Assembly (NCBI GenBank): GCA_018136815.1
Contig: CM030941.1
Location: 1,549,582 to 1,613,581 of the forward strand
Source of the DNA: Isochrysis galbana
Taxonomy: Eukaryota > Haptophyta > Isochrysidales > Isochrysidaceae
Direction of reading: 5' to 3'
Length of the DNA: 64,000 nt
The notes under the pieces were generated by a model. It saw only the letters and a list, made by a program, of their open reading frames with translations, made no database searches and was not told the origin of the DNA. The stretch's first letter is position 1, and each line of letters begins with the position of its first letter. This document shows positions 20,887 through 32,502 of this stretch, piece by piece. The translations under genes were made by a program, and so were the position numbers.

Positions 20887-21462
20887 CTCAGTTAGATTAT
20901 ACAACCCGCCCCGAGCCCAACTTGAAGGCGCTAAAACACCGCGCAACACAAAGAGCTTCAAGGAAGACAAGACGCCCGAACGACACGAAAAATAAACAGG
21001 CCACCCAGTGACACAGGAGAAAGGCGAGAACATTCGCTGGGGACAAGTGCACCCGATCCAACCCAACTCCCCCCAACAACCTGAGCCCCTAAGTAGAGCA
21101 CAAGGGGAGGAGCCGCAAGGCGGGTAGTGGGGAGTGAGGAGGGAAGGAGCGTGGCTACGAAAATGGATCTCAGTGCCGCGCGCGAGGCGAGAATATTAAA
21201 AGGTTTTTTTTATATGAGTATGTGTCTGTGCCATCACTTCAAGGTGTGCGGGCAAGTGCGCTGAGGGGTGTCGTGATAGTACCGGGCTAGTGGCAGTAGT
21301 GGTACTCACGCTCAGTTGTTTTATTGTGACGAGCAGCATCGCCAGGATGGCACCGCCCATGCCCTCCTCCATGTGTTCGCAGAACCTGAAGGCTGGGGTC
21401 CGGATCTCCTCGTAGGTGCGGTGACCGAGTCGCTTGGCGATGAAGACAAAGTACTGGCCCAT

Positions 21463-22085
21463 GTCGAAGGAGCGAGGAGGGTTGTGGAGGAGGAAGAGGA
21501 GAGTGAATCGGGGGAAGGAAGTCTGGGAGGCGCCCAGAGTTCCCCCGCGGAAAGAGTGAACGCACGGCGTGCACCTTTAAAGTAGAAGAAAAAGTTGGCG
21601 TTATGCGCACGCACGGCGGCAGCTAGGAGTAGCACAAGCAATCTGCCGCGCGAGTAGCGGTTAGTTTTTTAAGATTTTCTATATGGCGACCAATCATAAG
21701 ATTAGTGATAGAAGAGAGGTTATGAGAGGCCATTGCGAGACCAGTTTTCCTCTAAATAATATACGCGTTACGTACTTCAACTATAGCAAGTATGTGGCCA
21801 TACGGTCTAGGTCTAGGTGTGCTCCACCGGAATGACTAAAGGCAATGCGTGTGGGCCCAGCGTCAGCCCGGTCGCACTTCGCCGGTCGCAACGAATGGAG
21901 GTTGCCACTATCTCGAAGAACTATACATAGATGCGACCGATGCGTGAGACGACAAAGTAGACATTCATATTCAACAACCTCTGTTGTTTCCATGGACAAT
22001 TATTGAATGGCATGTGGTCCGTAGCACCATTGCGCAGTGGGCCGCAGTCTTATGAAGAGACAACCACGAGAGCTTAGCGCATGAA
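21463..22085. other. Upstream region of the interrupted gene
   Basis: 21536-21625 repeats the 880-950 sequence (GGAAAGAGTGAACGCACGGC and TGCGCACGCACGGC). A degenerate 5' hairpin, ACCAATCATAAGATTAGT, lies at about 21693-21710. No gene seen. Confidence 0.4.
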
Positions 22086-23469
22086 TCACCACCAAGACTT
22101 CTTCCTCGTCAGCCGAGTGTCTGCACCGACAGCATCCTGAACGGATACATAGCCATCCTTCTCAAGCAGCTCAGCGAGTTCACGCTTAAGCCTGCGGCAT
22201 GCAAGGTAGTAATCACAACGAAATGGACCATGCGCATGGCCGCACTTTCGGGACATAGCAAGGCACGCCTGTGCCACGGACACACTGTTTGGTGAATGGC
22301 ATCCGGTCCAACAGTGCCTCAACTAGAGCAAAGTGCACATTGACCGATTGCGATCTTTGTCGTCTCGTGGAGCAGGCTCACCTGGCTACAAGTGTTGGCC
22401 CCTCGTACACCAATGAGGTGTAGAGCTGCACGGCGGAGGCGCCAGCACGGATCTTCTCGTACGCATCGGCGCCGCTGCCAATCCCACCAACACCAATTAA
22501 GGCGATCTTGCCCTCGGTCAATTTGTACATCTCTTGCAAGACAGCAGTAGATTTGCTCATTAGTGGAGCTCCGCTGAGCCCACCGATTTCATCCTTCAAC
22601 TTACTCTTGAGCGATTCTGGTCGAGAGATTGTTGTGTTAGAGACAATTATGCCATCAACTCTAGCCTTCAAAGCCACCTCAGCAATATCGGCGCATTCGC
22701 TCTTATCAACGTCAGGGGACATCTTCAGGACAAGTGGTGGTTGAGGGTGTGGAAGGTTGTCAACCTCTTTCCGTACTTCACGAAGCAGGTGGGACAGCTC
22801 TTCACGGCCTTGTAGGTTGCGCAAGCCAGGCGTATTGGGCGAAGAGACATTTATCACCAGGTAACCGGCGAAGGGTCCGAGCGAGCGCACCCCGGCGCAA
22901 TAGTCAGCCGCCGCATCCTCAGAAGTCTTGTTCTTGCCAAGGTTGATGCCCAGAAGTCTTCCAGCCGGTATGGTCTTGGCTGCGAGCGAGAGACGAGCAA
23001 CGGCAGCCTCATGACCGCACGAATTGAAGCCGTATCGATTGATGACGGCGCGGTCCTCTTCAAGCCGAAACACGCGCGGTCTATGATTGCCGGGCTGTGG
23101 CTTTGGTGTGATTGATCCAACTTCCACCGACCCAAACCCCATCGACAACAGGTTGCCGATCGCCTCTCCGTCCTTATCAAAGCCTGCAGCAAGCCCGATT
23201 GGGTTATCGACGACATGTCCCCACAGATGGGTCTGCAACACACCTGGATCAGGTCTCTTCTGCTGTGGCAAGAGCCCAAAGCGACCAGCAAGCACGCCAG
23301 CACGATGAGCGCTCTCTGGATCGACTAGCTTGAGAGCGGGGCGGACGAAGCGGCTGTAGAAAATCTCCAAGTTGTCATCCTCAACGTCAAGCTTCAGTAC
23401 CGATCCACCCATCGCGACTCCCAATGCCGCGCTCGCAGCTGCCGCTCGCAGTCCGATCCGGTGCATCAT
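22086..23469 (-). CDS. DHODH: Dihydroorotate dehydrogenase, class 2 (mitochondrial)
   Basis: Exons are 23469-22382 and 22191-22086 (397 residues). The 190-nt intron (GTGAGC...CGCAG) rejoins PTLVARLKRELAELLE in frame. It catalyses the fourth step of pyrimidine synthesis, oxidising dihydroorotate with FMN and passing electrons to quinone. Visible signatures are GLAAGFDKDGEAIG, the active-site loop VINVSSPNTPGLRNLQG with the class-2 serine, IIVSNTTISRPE, GLSGAPL and IGVGGIGSGADAYEKIRAGA. The C-terminal DAVGADTR is supplied by exon 2. The Ala-rich N-terminus (about residues 5-25), preceded by MMHR, fits a mitochondrial targeting and inner-membrane anchor of class 2. ATG 23469 is the first of two adjacent ATGs; a TTG 19 codons upstream is unlikely. 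Confidence 0.93.
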
Positions 23470-24000
23470 GCCTGGCGCGCGAGCGACCCCGGAGGGTGGG
23501 GGGGACGGGCCAGGTAGGGACGTCAAAGTTTTCCTGCGCAGGGGGAGGGGTCTCCTGTTTGGCCCCAGCCCACGGGGGCCCTGTGATTAATAGCAATATC
23601 GTCTAGACCAATAGGGCGGTCAAACAGGGGCTTTTTAACTATTTGTAAGGGTTGGGCTGCATTTCTTGACCGTGGCGCGAGGCCCAATAAAAAAGCTCCA
23701 GGGGGGGGCACCTGCCGCCACGAAAATCTTCGCTAAGAAATGGTGCGATTCGCCCCCCCCTCTCCCCCTCCGTCACGCGCGCTCACGCTCTACCCGTAAA
23801 GAATGGGCGGTCGCGCCCGCGGGGGGATCGGTTGCTTTATATCTAAGCTACATTCGGCATTTGATTCCCGCCCGATGCAGCGCCATGTCGGGCTGCCGAC
23901 AGTCCGACCATCCCCTGACCCTCTGGCATCATGGCCCGCGCAGCCCACCCACCCACCCAGCTCCTCACAGCGCGCGCCTAGATGTGAAAGACAGAAACAG
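23470..24000. other. DHODH upstream region with dispersed repeat copy
   Basis: The 23612-23850 repeat (listed separately) lies between the DHODH start and the hAT element. A G/C-rich stretch is at 23480-23580. No gene. Confidence 0.4.
23612..23850 (+). repeat. Dispersed repeat, about 245 bp, copy 1
   Basis: Runs from AGGGCGGTCAAACAGGGGCT to ATATCTAAGCTAC. It is about 85-90 percent identical by eye to 37459-37702. Shared interior strings are CACGAAAATCTTCGC, AAGAAATGGTGCGATTCGCC and CGCTCTACCCGTAAAGAAT. No inverted termini recognised. Confidence 0.8.
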
Positions 24001-24004
24001 TTTT

Positions 24005-25475
24005 TTTTTCGGAGGCCAAAAACAGTGTTTTTCACTGTTTTTCAAACGCCCTCCGTTTTTGCCACTGTTTTTTTAGAGCGGGGCTGGGGCTGGGGGCCGC
24101 CCGCGCGCGGCGCGCGCGAGCGCGACGTGCGCGCGGGACCAGGCGCGCGAGCGCGGCGTGCGCGCAGGACCGCGGCCACCACCACCCGCACGCGCGCGGA
24201 TCGCGACGCGTGCGTGGGCTTGGGGTTGAACACCGATAGCGGCTCGCCATGGTTGTCACGATGGAGTATTCGGCGCATAAGTTCTCGTCCCGGGGACATT
24301 CTCTCACTGCGGATGATGAGGAGGCCCTTGACGTAGAGATGGGGAGGAAGGTAAAAGCAATTGTGCTTGATGAGGAGGGCTTTTGGAAACCTCTCACAAC
24401 AGTTCTCCATGTGGCCATGCCTCTCGTCAAGCTTCTCCGTTTGCTAGACAGCAACACTTTTTGCATGGGCAAGGTGTATGACCGCATGTTCACAATTGGG
24501 CAACGGATCGAATCAATGCAAGGTAAGGTCCCATGGTGCAAGGACTTGGCAAAAATTCACGCCGAACGCTGGGAGTATCTACACTCGCCAATGCACGCTG
24601 AGGCATATGCTTTGGAGCCTCAATTCATGAACACGGTGGGTGATTTGGATGAGGCCACCACCGATGGTCTGCACGTCATTTTTGACCGCTTGTGTTTGCG
24701 CGATACAATCCTTGCCGCTGCCAACCAAGACGAGGCTTGGCGGAAATATACCTATTCGACTCCTGAGGTGGTTCAACGAGTGGCACAAGTTGAGCGAGAA
24801 TTTGTCGTCTTCCAAAGTTGCCAAGGCGCCTTCTCTCGACCATCTGCACTCGAAAACGCGAAGGAGATGGAGCCGTCTCAATGGTGGACCATCTATGGCA
24901 AGCATGTTCCGTTGCTTGCTTCTTTGGCGCAACATGTCCTTTCACAACCAGCAGTTGCGTCTGCTGCTGAACGCAATTGGTCAGTGTACGGACAGATTCA
25001 CACTCAACATCGGTCGAGTATGAGCCATCATGTCGCGGACAAGCTTGTCTATTGTCACGAAACTATGCATGTGCAGTTGCGCGTGCAAAGCGCTCAATGG
25101 TCTCCCGATGTTGCAAAGTGGGACAGCGACGACGACAGTGACGGCGAAGACGATTGGCTTGCTGATGAGTCTATTACTCCAAGTGAGGAGATGGTCCGTC
25201 AGCTACTTGTCTAACGTCTAACTAAGTACTAAGTTTGGATATTGATTGTTGATTGGGAAGAGCAAGTGACAAGTGAGCCATGAATATTAATTAATACATG
25301 CGCGCACACACGCACACATGCACCCACCACCGCGCACGGCGCTGTCACGAGTGGGCGCACCCCCGTACCCCGTACCCCGTACAAACACGGTACCTAAAAC
25401 GGAGTGGATTTGAAACACGGTAAAAACGGGCTGTTTTTGGCCTCCGTAGAAACACGGCAAACACGGGTTTCCCAC
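24005..25475 (+). mobile_element. hAT element with inverted end repeats
   Basis: GGAGGCCAAAAACAGTG with GTTTTTCAAACGCCCTCCG at 24012-24058 is mirrored at 25395-25450, where the reverse strand reads GGAGGCCAAAAACAGCC and TTTCAAATCCACTCCG. Between them lies the hAT transposase fragment. The element is short (1.5 kb), so the N-terminal part of the transposase is lost. Exact ends and an 8-bp duplication could not be fixed. Confidence 0.6.
24249..25214 (+). CDS. hAT transposase, C-terminal part
   Basis: From ATG 24249 the 321-residue product shows EEGFWKPLTTVLHVAMPLVK followed by a helical section. The dimerisation domain follows: EPSQWWTIYGKHVPLLASLA, LSQPAVASAAERNWSVYGQI, then HRSSMSHHVADKLVYCHETM. 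SAAERNWS corresponds to the S..ERxFS core of the family. An acidic tail ends the protein. A complete hAT transposase has 600 or more residues with an N-terminal BED finger and RNase-H-like catalytic core. Only the last part of the core and the dimerisation domain are here, so it should be inactive. The open frame and lack of stops suggest a young loss or domestication. Confidence 0.85.
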   Translation: MVVTMEYSAHKFSSRGHSLTADDEEALDVEMGRKVKAIVLDEEGFWKPLTTVLHVAMPLVKLLRLLDSNTFCMGKVYDRMFTIGQRIESMQGKVPWCKDLAKIHAERWEYLHSPMHAEAYALEPQFMNTVGDLDEATTDGLHVIFDRLCLRDTILAAANQDEAWRKYTYSTPEVVQRVAQVEREFVVFQSCQGAFSRPSALENAKEMEPSQWWTIYGKHVPLLASLAQHVLSQPAVASAAERNWSVYGQIHTQHRSSMSHHVADKLVYCHETMHVQLRVQSAQWSPDVAKWDSDDDSDGEDDWLADESITPSEEMVRQLLV

Positions 25476-25980
25476 CTAGCCCCCCCCCCCCCATGGGCAA
25501 ACCAAGTATAAACTTAGTTGATAGGATCACAGGAAGAAGGGAGTAGCAAACACTCGACCATGAATATGAATACCAAATACCAAAGAACAAGAACAAGGAA
25601 GTAGCCAGCATCAAGCATCCGGCTTGCCTAGGTACATCCTCAAGACCCTCAATCAAGCATCTAGACTCTTTATCTTTAAGACTGGCATTTTTTGCAAGCT
25701 TCCAGACTTCTCAAGTCTACCAGCTACTCCATGGCTACGCTGTGGTCTGTGGTAAGATAGGTAAAGTGCACGCCGCCGTGCTCGCACTGAGGACTGAGGC
25801 TTCCCGTGAATCCCCAGAGTACAATATTTGTCTTCTGTTTCTCAGTTTCCCGCCTTCGGCTCCTTCCGAGGCAGCACGCACCCCGGCCTCTACGCCCGAG
25901 CGCCGCCACGCGCGGGCCTAGCGCTCTCGGGCGAGTGCACACTCGCATCGTTGACACGGGTGGGTCGGTACGCAGCAGAC
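25476..25980. other. Intergenic upstream of the SNF2 gene
   Basis: A hairpin copy (AACCAAGTATAAACTTAGTT, about 25500-25519) marks a truncated retroposon head. CTGTTTCTCAG at about 25835-25845 could be a splice acceptor for an upstream exon of the SNF2 gene, or simply 5' UTR. Confidence 0.4.
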
Positions 25981-28872
25981 ATGTATCGACGTCCTCTACA
26001 CCCGAATGCTGCCAGGACTGCGCATCCACACCGGCATATTACGGCTTGTCCCACGAGGGAGTCCAGCAGTGTTCACGGCTGCAGCAGTGGCAATGGCCCG
26101 TCCTTGGCACAGACCGAGTGCTCCAGAGAGATCTTCTCCACAATTTTCTCCAACCCACGTAGAAAGAAAGACATGTCACAGGATGGCTTTGTAGTCAAGG
26201 TTGTTGGTGTGCGCGTCGCGCTTTATGACGAGAGGGGCAAGCAGATTACTCACCGCATCTGGCGCCAGGATGACAATGCTCTTTCAGTCGGGACCCGTAC
26301 ACTACTTGGGGGGTTGGAATGCGAGCTTCTCGAGGTTGTCAATCCAAAGTCATTTGATTCAATCACTTCAGACGACGCCCCTGCTGTCGGTCACACAGCA
26401 AGCGAGATCAGCGGTCATGAGAAGCTCAAGTCTGGCACAGCACTGCCACAAGCCCGGCACGCTCTGCAAGTTAGTGATGGCCTCTCAACAGAGCAAATCA
26501 TTCATTCGGACCAGCCGGTGACATTGCCTGCCCTAAACGCGCGAAGGAACCAACCACAACAACAGCCGGGAGCAGAGTCCCGTCGCGCATTCGAAGCGAG
26601 TGTTCGTGGCTTGACCCTCCGGCGCGGAGTTCCACGCGGCCCAGAACCTCTTGTGGATCCATCATGCGCACCTCCAGGGGCGTTGCTGCTCAATGCCGGT
26701 GAACTAAACGCCGTCCCCGTATTTGTTGATGCATTTTTGGCGAGGCAGATGCGGCAGCATCAGAAGGAAGGAGTCCAATTCATGTATGATTGCATCATGG
26801 GCAGACGGACGTCCAATCTTGGCCAGCCCACTAATGGCTGCATTCTTGCACATTGCATGGGTCTAGGTAAGTCACTGCAAGCCCTTGCTCTCGTGCACAC
26901 GATATTGAAGCAGGGCCCTTCAGGGACGCCACTAATTCGGAAGGCAGTGATTGCATGCCCGGCATCCCTCGTAAACACCTGGGCTGCAGAGTGTCACAAA
27001 TGGTTAGGACCTGCGCGGCTCAAGCCAACGTTACTGCCGCATGGAAGGAGTGTTGCGCAAGTAGCAGCTCGGGAGTTTACCGTGTGCCGACCCCAGACCC
27101 TCCTGATCGCTGGGTATGAGACCTTACGTGCCCACGCCCAGGAGCTGACGCAAGCGGACATCGGCTTGGTCGTCTGCGATGAAGGCCATCGCCTGAAGAA
27201 TGCTGCAGGCAGTCAGACGAGCGATGCACTGCGCAACATCGGAAAGGAATGTCCTGGCATTGGTGGGGTGTGCAAGCGAGTGGTGCTCACTGGCACGCCG
27301 ATTCAGAACGACCTCGAGGAGCTCTGGGCTATGTGTGACTTTGCCGCACCTGGCATGCTACCACCCTTGGCGGAGTTCCGATCCATGTATGTCTCGCCGA
27401 TCAACATTGCGAGGAGGCCGGATGCCTCGGAATTTGAGCTTGAGCTTGCCGGGCAGTCCCGGCAGCAATTAAAAATAGCAACAGAGCCATTCATGCAGTG
27501 GCGCGACCGCTCTGTTCTTGATAGCTTGCTCCCGGCGCGGCATGAACTTGTTCTCTGTTGTCGACTTACACCCTTCCAACGATTGCGCTACACCCAAGTG
27601 CTTTCTGGCCTCCAATTGGACGGCAACGATGGCGTGGAGCACCTTGCCGCCATCATGCGCCTGCGTGCAATTTGCAGCAACGGTGGCGATCCGCAGTCAG
27701 AGTGTGACGTGCCGGGATTGGATGCTGCGATTGAAGACACCGGGAAGCTCGCTGTACTGATTCACCTTCTCCCTCAAATGGCGGAGCATGGTGACCGAAT
27801 GGTCATCGTCTGCCAATTTCAGAGGTCAATGGATTTGTTGGAGGATCGTCTTTCAGCGATTGGCTTGGGGTCCGTTCGCGTCGACGGCAGAGTCTCGGCA
27901 GAGAAGAGACAACAGCTTGTCGACCGCTTCAACTCCCCTAATTCTCGAGAAAGTGTATTTCTCCTGGCCACGCGAGCAGGCGGAACTGGATTCAACCTAA
28001 CATCCGCAAATCGGCTCATTCTCTTCGACCCGGACTGGAACCCTGCAGCTGATCAGCAAGCCATGGCACGTGTCTTTCGCGACGGACAGAAGAGAGACGT
28101 AATCATATGGAGGTTGTTGAGCGCCGGGACGATCGAAGAGAAGATGTTGCAACGTCAATTGGTCAAAAGTGAACTCGCCAGATCCGTTAGCGCCCATCAA
28201 TCTAAGATTGTCCAGGACGATGTGGGGGGGGAAAGTAGGGCCTCGGACAGCAAATTCAGCCCACAAGAGCTGAAGGCTATTTTCTCCTACGACCCACAAG
28301 CACGGTGCGAAACGCTCGAGCTTCTGCTACGCTCAGCGGGCCAGGCCGCGGAGGTGGTCACCCGCATGACGGGCACTGAATGGCTCGATTCCCTCACAGA
28401 TGGCGACTTGCGGGATGCTGTGCTCTCCACCCCCAAGTTGAGCGACTTGCTCACATACGCGTGTGATGCAAAGCAACTTCAAGCATCATCGATAGACAGT
28501 GAGGGCGCTCGGTCGTGTGCCTCTCAAATGGCCGGAGCCCATCCTGCTTCCACTTCCTTAGAGGCTGAGAAAGGCTCACCCATATCATCATCCATGGACT
28601 TAGAGAAAGCGCAGCCGGATCTATCTTCGATGTCTCGCACCTCACCTAATGATAGTGAATTGCGACGTTTCAAATTAGTGGAGGAGGGTAATAATGCGCA
28701 CTGCTTCCATGTCGATATCTCCAAAGCAAAGAAAATGGTCGAGGACGACTTACTAGAGAAGCGACGAGAGTCTTGGGATGGTGCCCAAAAGAAATCTTCA
28801 ATGGTGCAACCCATAAAGCGTCGGCGACGGGTCATCATTGTGGATTCAGGTGAGGAGGACGCAGAGTGCTAG
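25981..28872 (+). CDS. RAD54B: RAD54B/RDH54-type SNF2 DNA translocase
   Basis: A single exon of 963 residues from ATG 25981; ATG 26173 is an alternative. A small N-terminal beta-rich block (KVVGVRVALYDERGK...LECELLEVV, about 69-120) resembles that before the motor in RAD54B. The two RecA lobes follow: LAHCMGLGKSLQALALVHTI (Walker A, about 290), CPASLVNTWAAECHKWLG, LLIAGYETLR, VVCDEGHRLKN (DEGH box, about 400), RVVLTGTPIQNDLEELWA. Then come a RAD54-type insert, LATRAGGTGFNLTSANRLIL and DQQAMARVFRDGQKRDVIIW (motif VI, about 690). DEGH, the Q-x-L-K-x-x-T-E/A segment and RDGQKR set it in the RAD54 group; RAD54B rather than RAD54 is inferred from the N-terminus. It should remodel RAD51/DMC1 filaments in homologous recombination. 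The C-terminus is long, acidic and unconserved. Confidence 0.85.
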   Translation: MYRRPLHPNAARTAHPHRHITACPTRESSSVHGCSSGNGPSLAQTECSREIFSTIFSNPRRKKDMSQDGFVVKVVGVRVALYDERGKQITHRIWRQDDNALSVGTRTLLGGLECELLEVVNPKSFDSITSDDAPAVGHTASEISGHEKLKSGTALPQARHALQVSDGLSTEQIIHSDQPVTLPALNARRNQPQQQPGAESRRAFEASVRGLTLRRGVPRGPEPLVDPSCAPPGALLLNAGELNAVPVFVDAFLARQMRQHQKEGVQFMYDCIMGRRTSNLGQPTNGCILAHCMGLGKSLQALALVHTILKQGPSGTPLIRKAVIACPASLVNTWAAECHKWLGPARLKPTLLPHGRSVAQVAAREFTVCRPQTLLIAGYETLRAHAQELTQADIGLVVCDEGHRLKNAAGSQTSDALRNIGKECPGIGGVCKRVVLTGTPIQNDLEELWAMCDFAAPGMLPPLAEFRSMYVSPINIARRPDASEFELELAGQSRQQLKIATEPFMQWRDRSVLDSLLPARHELVLCCRLTPFQRLRYTQVLSGLQLDGNDGVEHLAAIMRLRAICSNGGDPQSECDVPGLDAAIEDTGKLAVLIHLLPQMAEHGDRMVIVCQFQRSMDLLEDRLSAIGLGSVRVDGRVSAEKRQQLVDRFNSPNSRESVFLLATRAGGTGFNLTSANRLILFDPDWNPAADQQAMARVFRDGQKRDVIIWRLLSAGTIEEKMLQRQLVKSELARSVSAHQSKIVQDDVGGESRASDSKFSPQELKAIFSYDPQARCETLELLLRSAGQAAEVVTRMTGTEWLDSLTDGDLRDAVLSTPKLSDLLTYACDAKQLQASSIDSEGARSCASQMAGAHPASTSLEAEKGSPISSSMDLEKAQPDLSSMSRTSPNDSELRRFKLVEEGNNAHCFHVDISKAKKMVEDDLLEKRRESWDGAQKKSSMVQPIKRRRRVIIVDSGEEDAEC

Positions 28873-29271
28873 CAGCGATCTATTGTCTGCGCGAGAAGCG
28901 TTTGTGATGTACGAACACTAGCCCAAGGTAATACTAGTACATTTTACTCCAACATACAGCCCTCTTGAGTGCATGATTATTTTGATTATGATGTTCGTAA
29001 TATGCTCAACTCTCGATAATACTTATTTCGTACTCACAGAATAAATCACATGCTGGAGACTCGCACAATTACATCCACAAAGACAAACATCATTCATTCA
29101 CACGCCCATGCCGCGCATGCACAAGCAACCAGCTGTCGATCCCTCCCATTTCCCCGCTATCTGAGGCACGGGGTTCAGAAAGTGCTCCTCGCAAATAGCC
29201 CCTGAGCGCAAGCCCTACGCAATGAAGCGAGGACAGCGGGCGAGCTGTGGATCAGGGTATGCTCCGGGCAC
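28873..29271. other. Intergenic between convergent RAD54B and AHCY
   Basis: AT-richer than average (28970-29060), as expected for paired 3' ends. No gene. Confidence 0.5.
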
Positions 29272-30884
<1,613 letters not shown>

Positions 30885-31551
30885 CTTGAACGGTGTGCCT
30901 GCGCGCGCGGAGCGAACGAGGTTGAGCGTGGGTGGAGTGGGTGCGGCGCGATGGCGAGCGTGCGCGCGGCGGCACTGACGTTGTGGAGAGAAGGAGGGTC
31001 GGGTGGGAGCGAGAGGGGTGGGGGGTGGGGGGCGCGGCGTACGTGGAGAGGGCGGGAGGATCTCCAGGGCGGGGCGCGAGGAGAGGGAAGGGGAGAGAGG
31101 GAAGGGGAGAGAGGGGGGGGGGGGGGGAGGCCGTGCCCGCCCCCGCTCGCCCCCCCCCCCCCCCCCGGGCGCCCGCCGAGCGCGATGTGCGGGGGGGGGG
31201 GGGGGGGCGGAGGGGGGGGAGAGAGAGAGAGAGGGCCACACGCTGCGGAGCGGAATCCTCCCCTCCTCTCTCGTCCCTCTCGCCGAGGCGACGTCGTTCG
31301 GCGACCTTCCGACTCCCGCAAGACTTCTTTTGTATAGCATTCCTGCCATACAAAGCGAGACGAGGCCGAGCGTCCCCCCCCCTTCACTCCCCTCCCTCCC
31401 TCCCCCCCACCGCGCCCGCCCGCCTCCCGCACTCCCGCCAACGCGCGCGGCCCTGCGGCCGCCCGTACGGCACACCTCTCTCAGCCTCACCCATCGGCGT
31501 GCAAGCGGCAGAGTACGTGCTGCGGTGTGCATCGTGGACAGAGCGCGACAA
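30885..31551. other. Promoter-side region of AHCY, low complexity
   Basis: Contains poly-G (31118-31128, 31192-31207) and poly-C (31150-31165) runs plus GA blocks. Long Pro/Arg-rich frames here are compositional. It lies between divergent AHCY and the small ORF at 31552. Confidence 0.5.
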
Positions 31552-31800
31552 ATGCATGCCGAATCAAAGGCTGAATTCACAGAGAAGGCCCACATCCGCT
31601 CTGGAGGACTGGTGCCAGGACGCGTGCCGGCACCTGCCGTAGTGCCTCAGCCACTCAGAAGAGCGGGATCGTCTCGGGTCTCGTACTTGACGGACGAACA
31701 AAAGGATGCCCTGAACCGAAAGTACGGGAAGATCAGTCCTCCCACAGCTGCAGAAATGAGCGAGGTTGTCGCCTCTGGGGCGAACTGTAAGATGCAATGA
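31552..31800 (+). CDS. Small hypothetical protein or first exon
   Basis: From ATG 31552, 82 residues: a Pro-rich middle, then [20 protein letters not shown] and [16 protein letters not shown], a two-helix pattern reminiscent of the first two helices of a homeodomain. A donor-like GTAAGA follows ASGAN at about 31787, so the real gene may continue in another exon. I found no WF-N-R third helix in the following 300 bp. A two-helix match is weak evidence and I do not assign a function. Confidence 0.3.
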   Translation: MHAESKAEFTEKAHIRSGGLVPGRVPAPAVVPQPLRRAGSSRVSYLTDEQKDALNRKYGKISPPTAAEMSEVVASGANCKMQ

Positions 31801-32359
31801 AATAGACATAGACCCATGCATACGGAGGCATCCTCGTTCACACCGACGCTTTCATATCACCAGCGTCTTCCTCACTCTCAGCTGCCTGTCCCCTCTTGGG
31901 ATGTGGCGCCATGGTGGCTCGGACGAATCTCGACAAAGCCGTCACACCGACCATGGATGAGGTGTATGTATGTTTTGGGGTTTTGCACCAAATGTGCACT
32001 TTCTGTATGTTGTGATGTGGCATTTGGACCAGTATGAGAAGTGTGTTATGCACCACGCTGCGTGCGTCAGACTATCCTCGCTATGTTTTCGCGTCCGTGG
32101 TCTTCACTTGCTGATGTTATGTACTAGTATCAACGTACGCAGCGTGCACAGTGTGTGTTGTTTGTGCAATAGTAGCAGCATTCGTACATGAGTATGGTCT
32201 TAGCGATACGGCAAGAGAGCCGTTGTCATGATCTCGGTCAACGCCCAGCGCGAACCGATTCAAGAAAACCTTCCGAATGTATAAACGTGCGCGTATGCAT
32301 GTAAATTAAGCTAAAGCTAGAATGAATAACGTGAACGTGAGCTACTAACTACAACTACT
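31801..32359. other. Intergenic
   Basis: No gene supported. GTATGTA/TGTGCA-type simple sequence occurs at 31960-32160. Confidence 0.4.
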
Positions 32360-32500
32360 AAAAAACCTTATAATATTCTTACCGCACTCGCGGCGAATGG
32401 AACCACTACCTACTTTCTACACCCCCACTCCCCCGGCCCTTCTCCCCCCGCCATCAGGCGGCTCCCCCCGTACACTACTAGGGGGATAGGGGTGACCCTG
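32360..32500 (-). repeat. Retroposon 3' end fragment
   Basis: On the plus strand it reads AAAAACCTTATAATATTCTT then ACCGCACTCGCGGCGAATGG. It is the inverted form of the 3' end at 14330 and 21190, and is closely matched by 43910-43990 (CTACCTA...CTTTCTACA). Confidence 0.55.
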
Positions 32501-32502
32501 CC

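Larger units (their letters stand above)
19206..21324 (+). mobile_element. Composite retroposon insertion with a 40-bp target duplication
   Basis: Flanked by direct 40-bp repeats (19166-19205 and 21325-21364). It begins inside ORF1 (ARNEAYKLNPRPKTAHEALG with a CCCH-like cysteine, matching the ORF1 end at 39600). It jumps directly to the LINE-type C-terminal domain (19279-19944), then continues into a hairpin-headed retroposon from about 19970 and ends in a GGTACTCACGCTCAG-type 3' end. The order suggests a 5' truncated, internally deleted copy plus a later nested element. Confidence 0.65.
18743..21462 (-). pseudogene. Unrecognised host gene split by a 2.1-kb retroposon insertion
   Basis: The 5' part starts at ATG 21462-21460 (MGQYFVFIAKRLG...) and runs to a 40-bp sequence at 21325-21364. 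The same 40 bp recurs at 19166-19205, after which the frame continues in the same phase (SGMGRGGGDFRVDLAKERYP, PYMGRWCKANLMLVGDYSDE) to TAG 18743. Removing 2.16 kb restores one frame of 186 residues. The GRGGGD and GRW...LVGDY strings resemble an uncharacterised small protein family starting MGQYF; I do not know its function. As it stands the coding sequence is broken, unless the insertion is spliced out, for which I see no clear signal. Confidence 0.55.
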
